Under the pieces are notes generated by a model that was given only the letters and a program-made list of their open reading frames with translations, ran no database searches and was not told the origin of the DNA. A DNA stretch of 64,000 nucleotides from [Clostridium] innocuum (lineage in GTDB: Bacteria > Bacillota_I > Bacilli_A > Erysipelotrichales > Erysipelotrichaceae). The position numbers and the translations under genes are program-made. Shown piece after piece: positions 63,959-64,000 of the stretch (positions within the stretch are counted from its first letter, which is position 1; each line of letters starts with the position of its first letter). The DNA lies in the NCBI GenBank assembly GCA_012317185.1, contig CP048838.1:3038001-3102000 (forward strand), in the 5' to 3' direction.

Positions 63959-64000
63959 TTTGCCTCACTCCTTCCTGCTTGTATCATTTGGTTTATATCT

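Overview
The window looks like chromosomal DNA of a low-to-moderate-GC anaerobic gut Firmicute, most likely an Erysipelotrichaceae member close to [Clostridium] innocuum. This is inferred from gene content (V-type ATPase, cellobiose and beta-glucoside PTS, many flavodoxin, aldo/keto reductase and iron-alcohol-dehydrogenase genes), Shine-Dalgarno style and the IS and PTS families. No rRNA or tRNA was seen.

Left part (1-24.3 kb, visibly GC-richer, ordinary core genome). The 5' end of a V-ATPase operon is followed by a secreted protein, a broken LacX-type aldose epimerase, a CPA2 cation/proton antiporter, an RluA-type pseudouridine synthase and a DinG/XPD-like helicase with a Cas4/AddB-like nuclease region. 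Next come deoB-deoD with a divergent Crp/Fnr-type regulator, a HAD phosphatase, a lactose/cellobiose PTS (IIA, IIB, IIC) with a divergent PRD-type activator, and a reductase operon. That operon has two copies of an ABM-monooxygenase/flavodoxin pair, then an SDR and a RibD-like reductase. A cysteine-rich gene and a wrecked polysaccharide deacetylase close this part.

Junction (24.3-26 kb). Truncated IS1634 and DUF6431 fragments and a small sigma-like gene mark a switch to much more AT-rich DNA.

Middle part (26-53.6 kb), almost all on the minus strand. It is a large accessory redox and small-molecule region: flavodoxins, two aldo/keto reductases, a type I phosphodiesterase, a MalY-type lyase, MFS and LysE transporters, serine acetyltransferase, cyclophilin-like lipoproteins, and a four-gene run of Ntn-amidase, CapK/PaaK-like ligase, ABC ATPase and ABC permease. 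A beta-glucoside PTS with 6-phospho-beta-glucosidase, an iron alcohol dehydrogenase, a flavodoxin-like reductase and an alpha/beta hydrolase follow. A LysR regulator reads divergently from the amidase. Three promoters share two sequence boxes at identical spacing and a fourth carries part of the same pattern, which suggests one regulon. An intact IS4-type element sits in the loop of the lysR/bglA terminator.

Right part (53.6-64 kb), a decaying mobile and defence-like region: IS end and PTS fragments, two tiny membrane peptides, a group II intron next to a broken RelE toxin with RelB antitoxin, DUF4062 and KilA-N genes, a methyltransferase tail, a PHP-domain/SMC-like ATPase (candidate anti-phage gene) with an overlapping small gene, and a wrecked large serine recombinase fused into a lipoprotein gene.

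The window holds many frameshifts and nonsense codons. Some lie in homopolymers and could be sequencing errors; others (MATE, deacetylase, recombinase) carry several lesions and are real pseudogenes.
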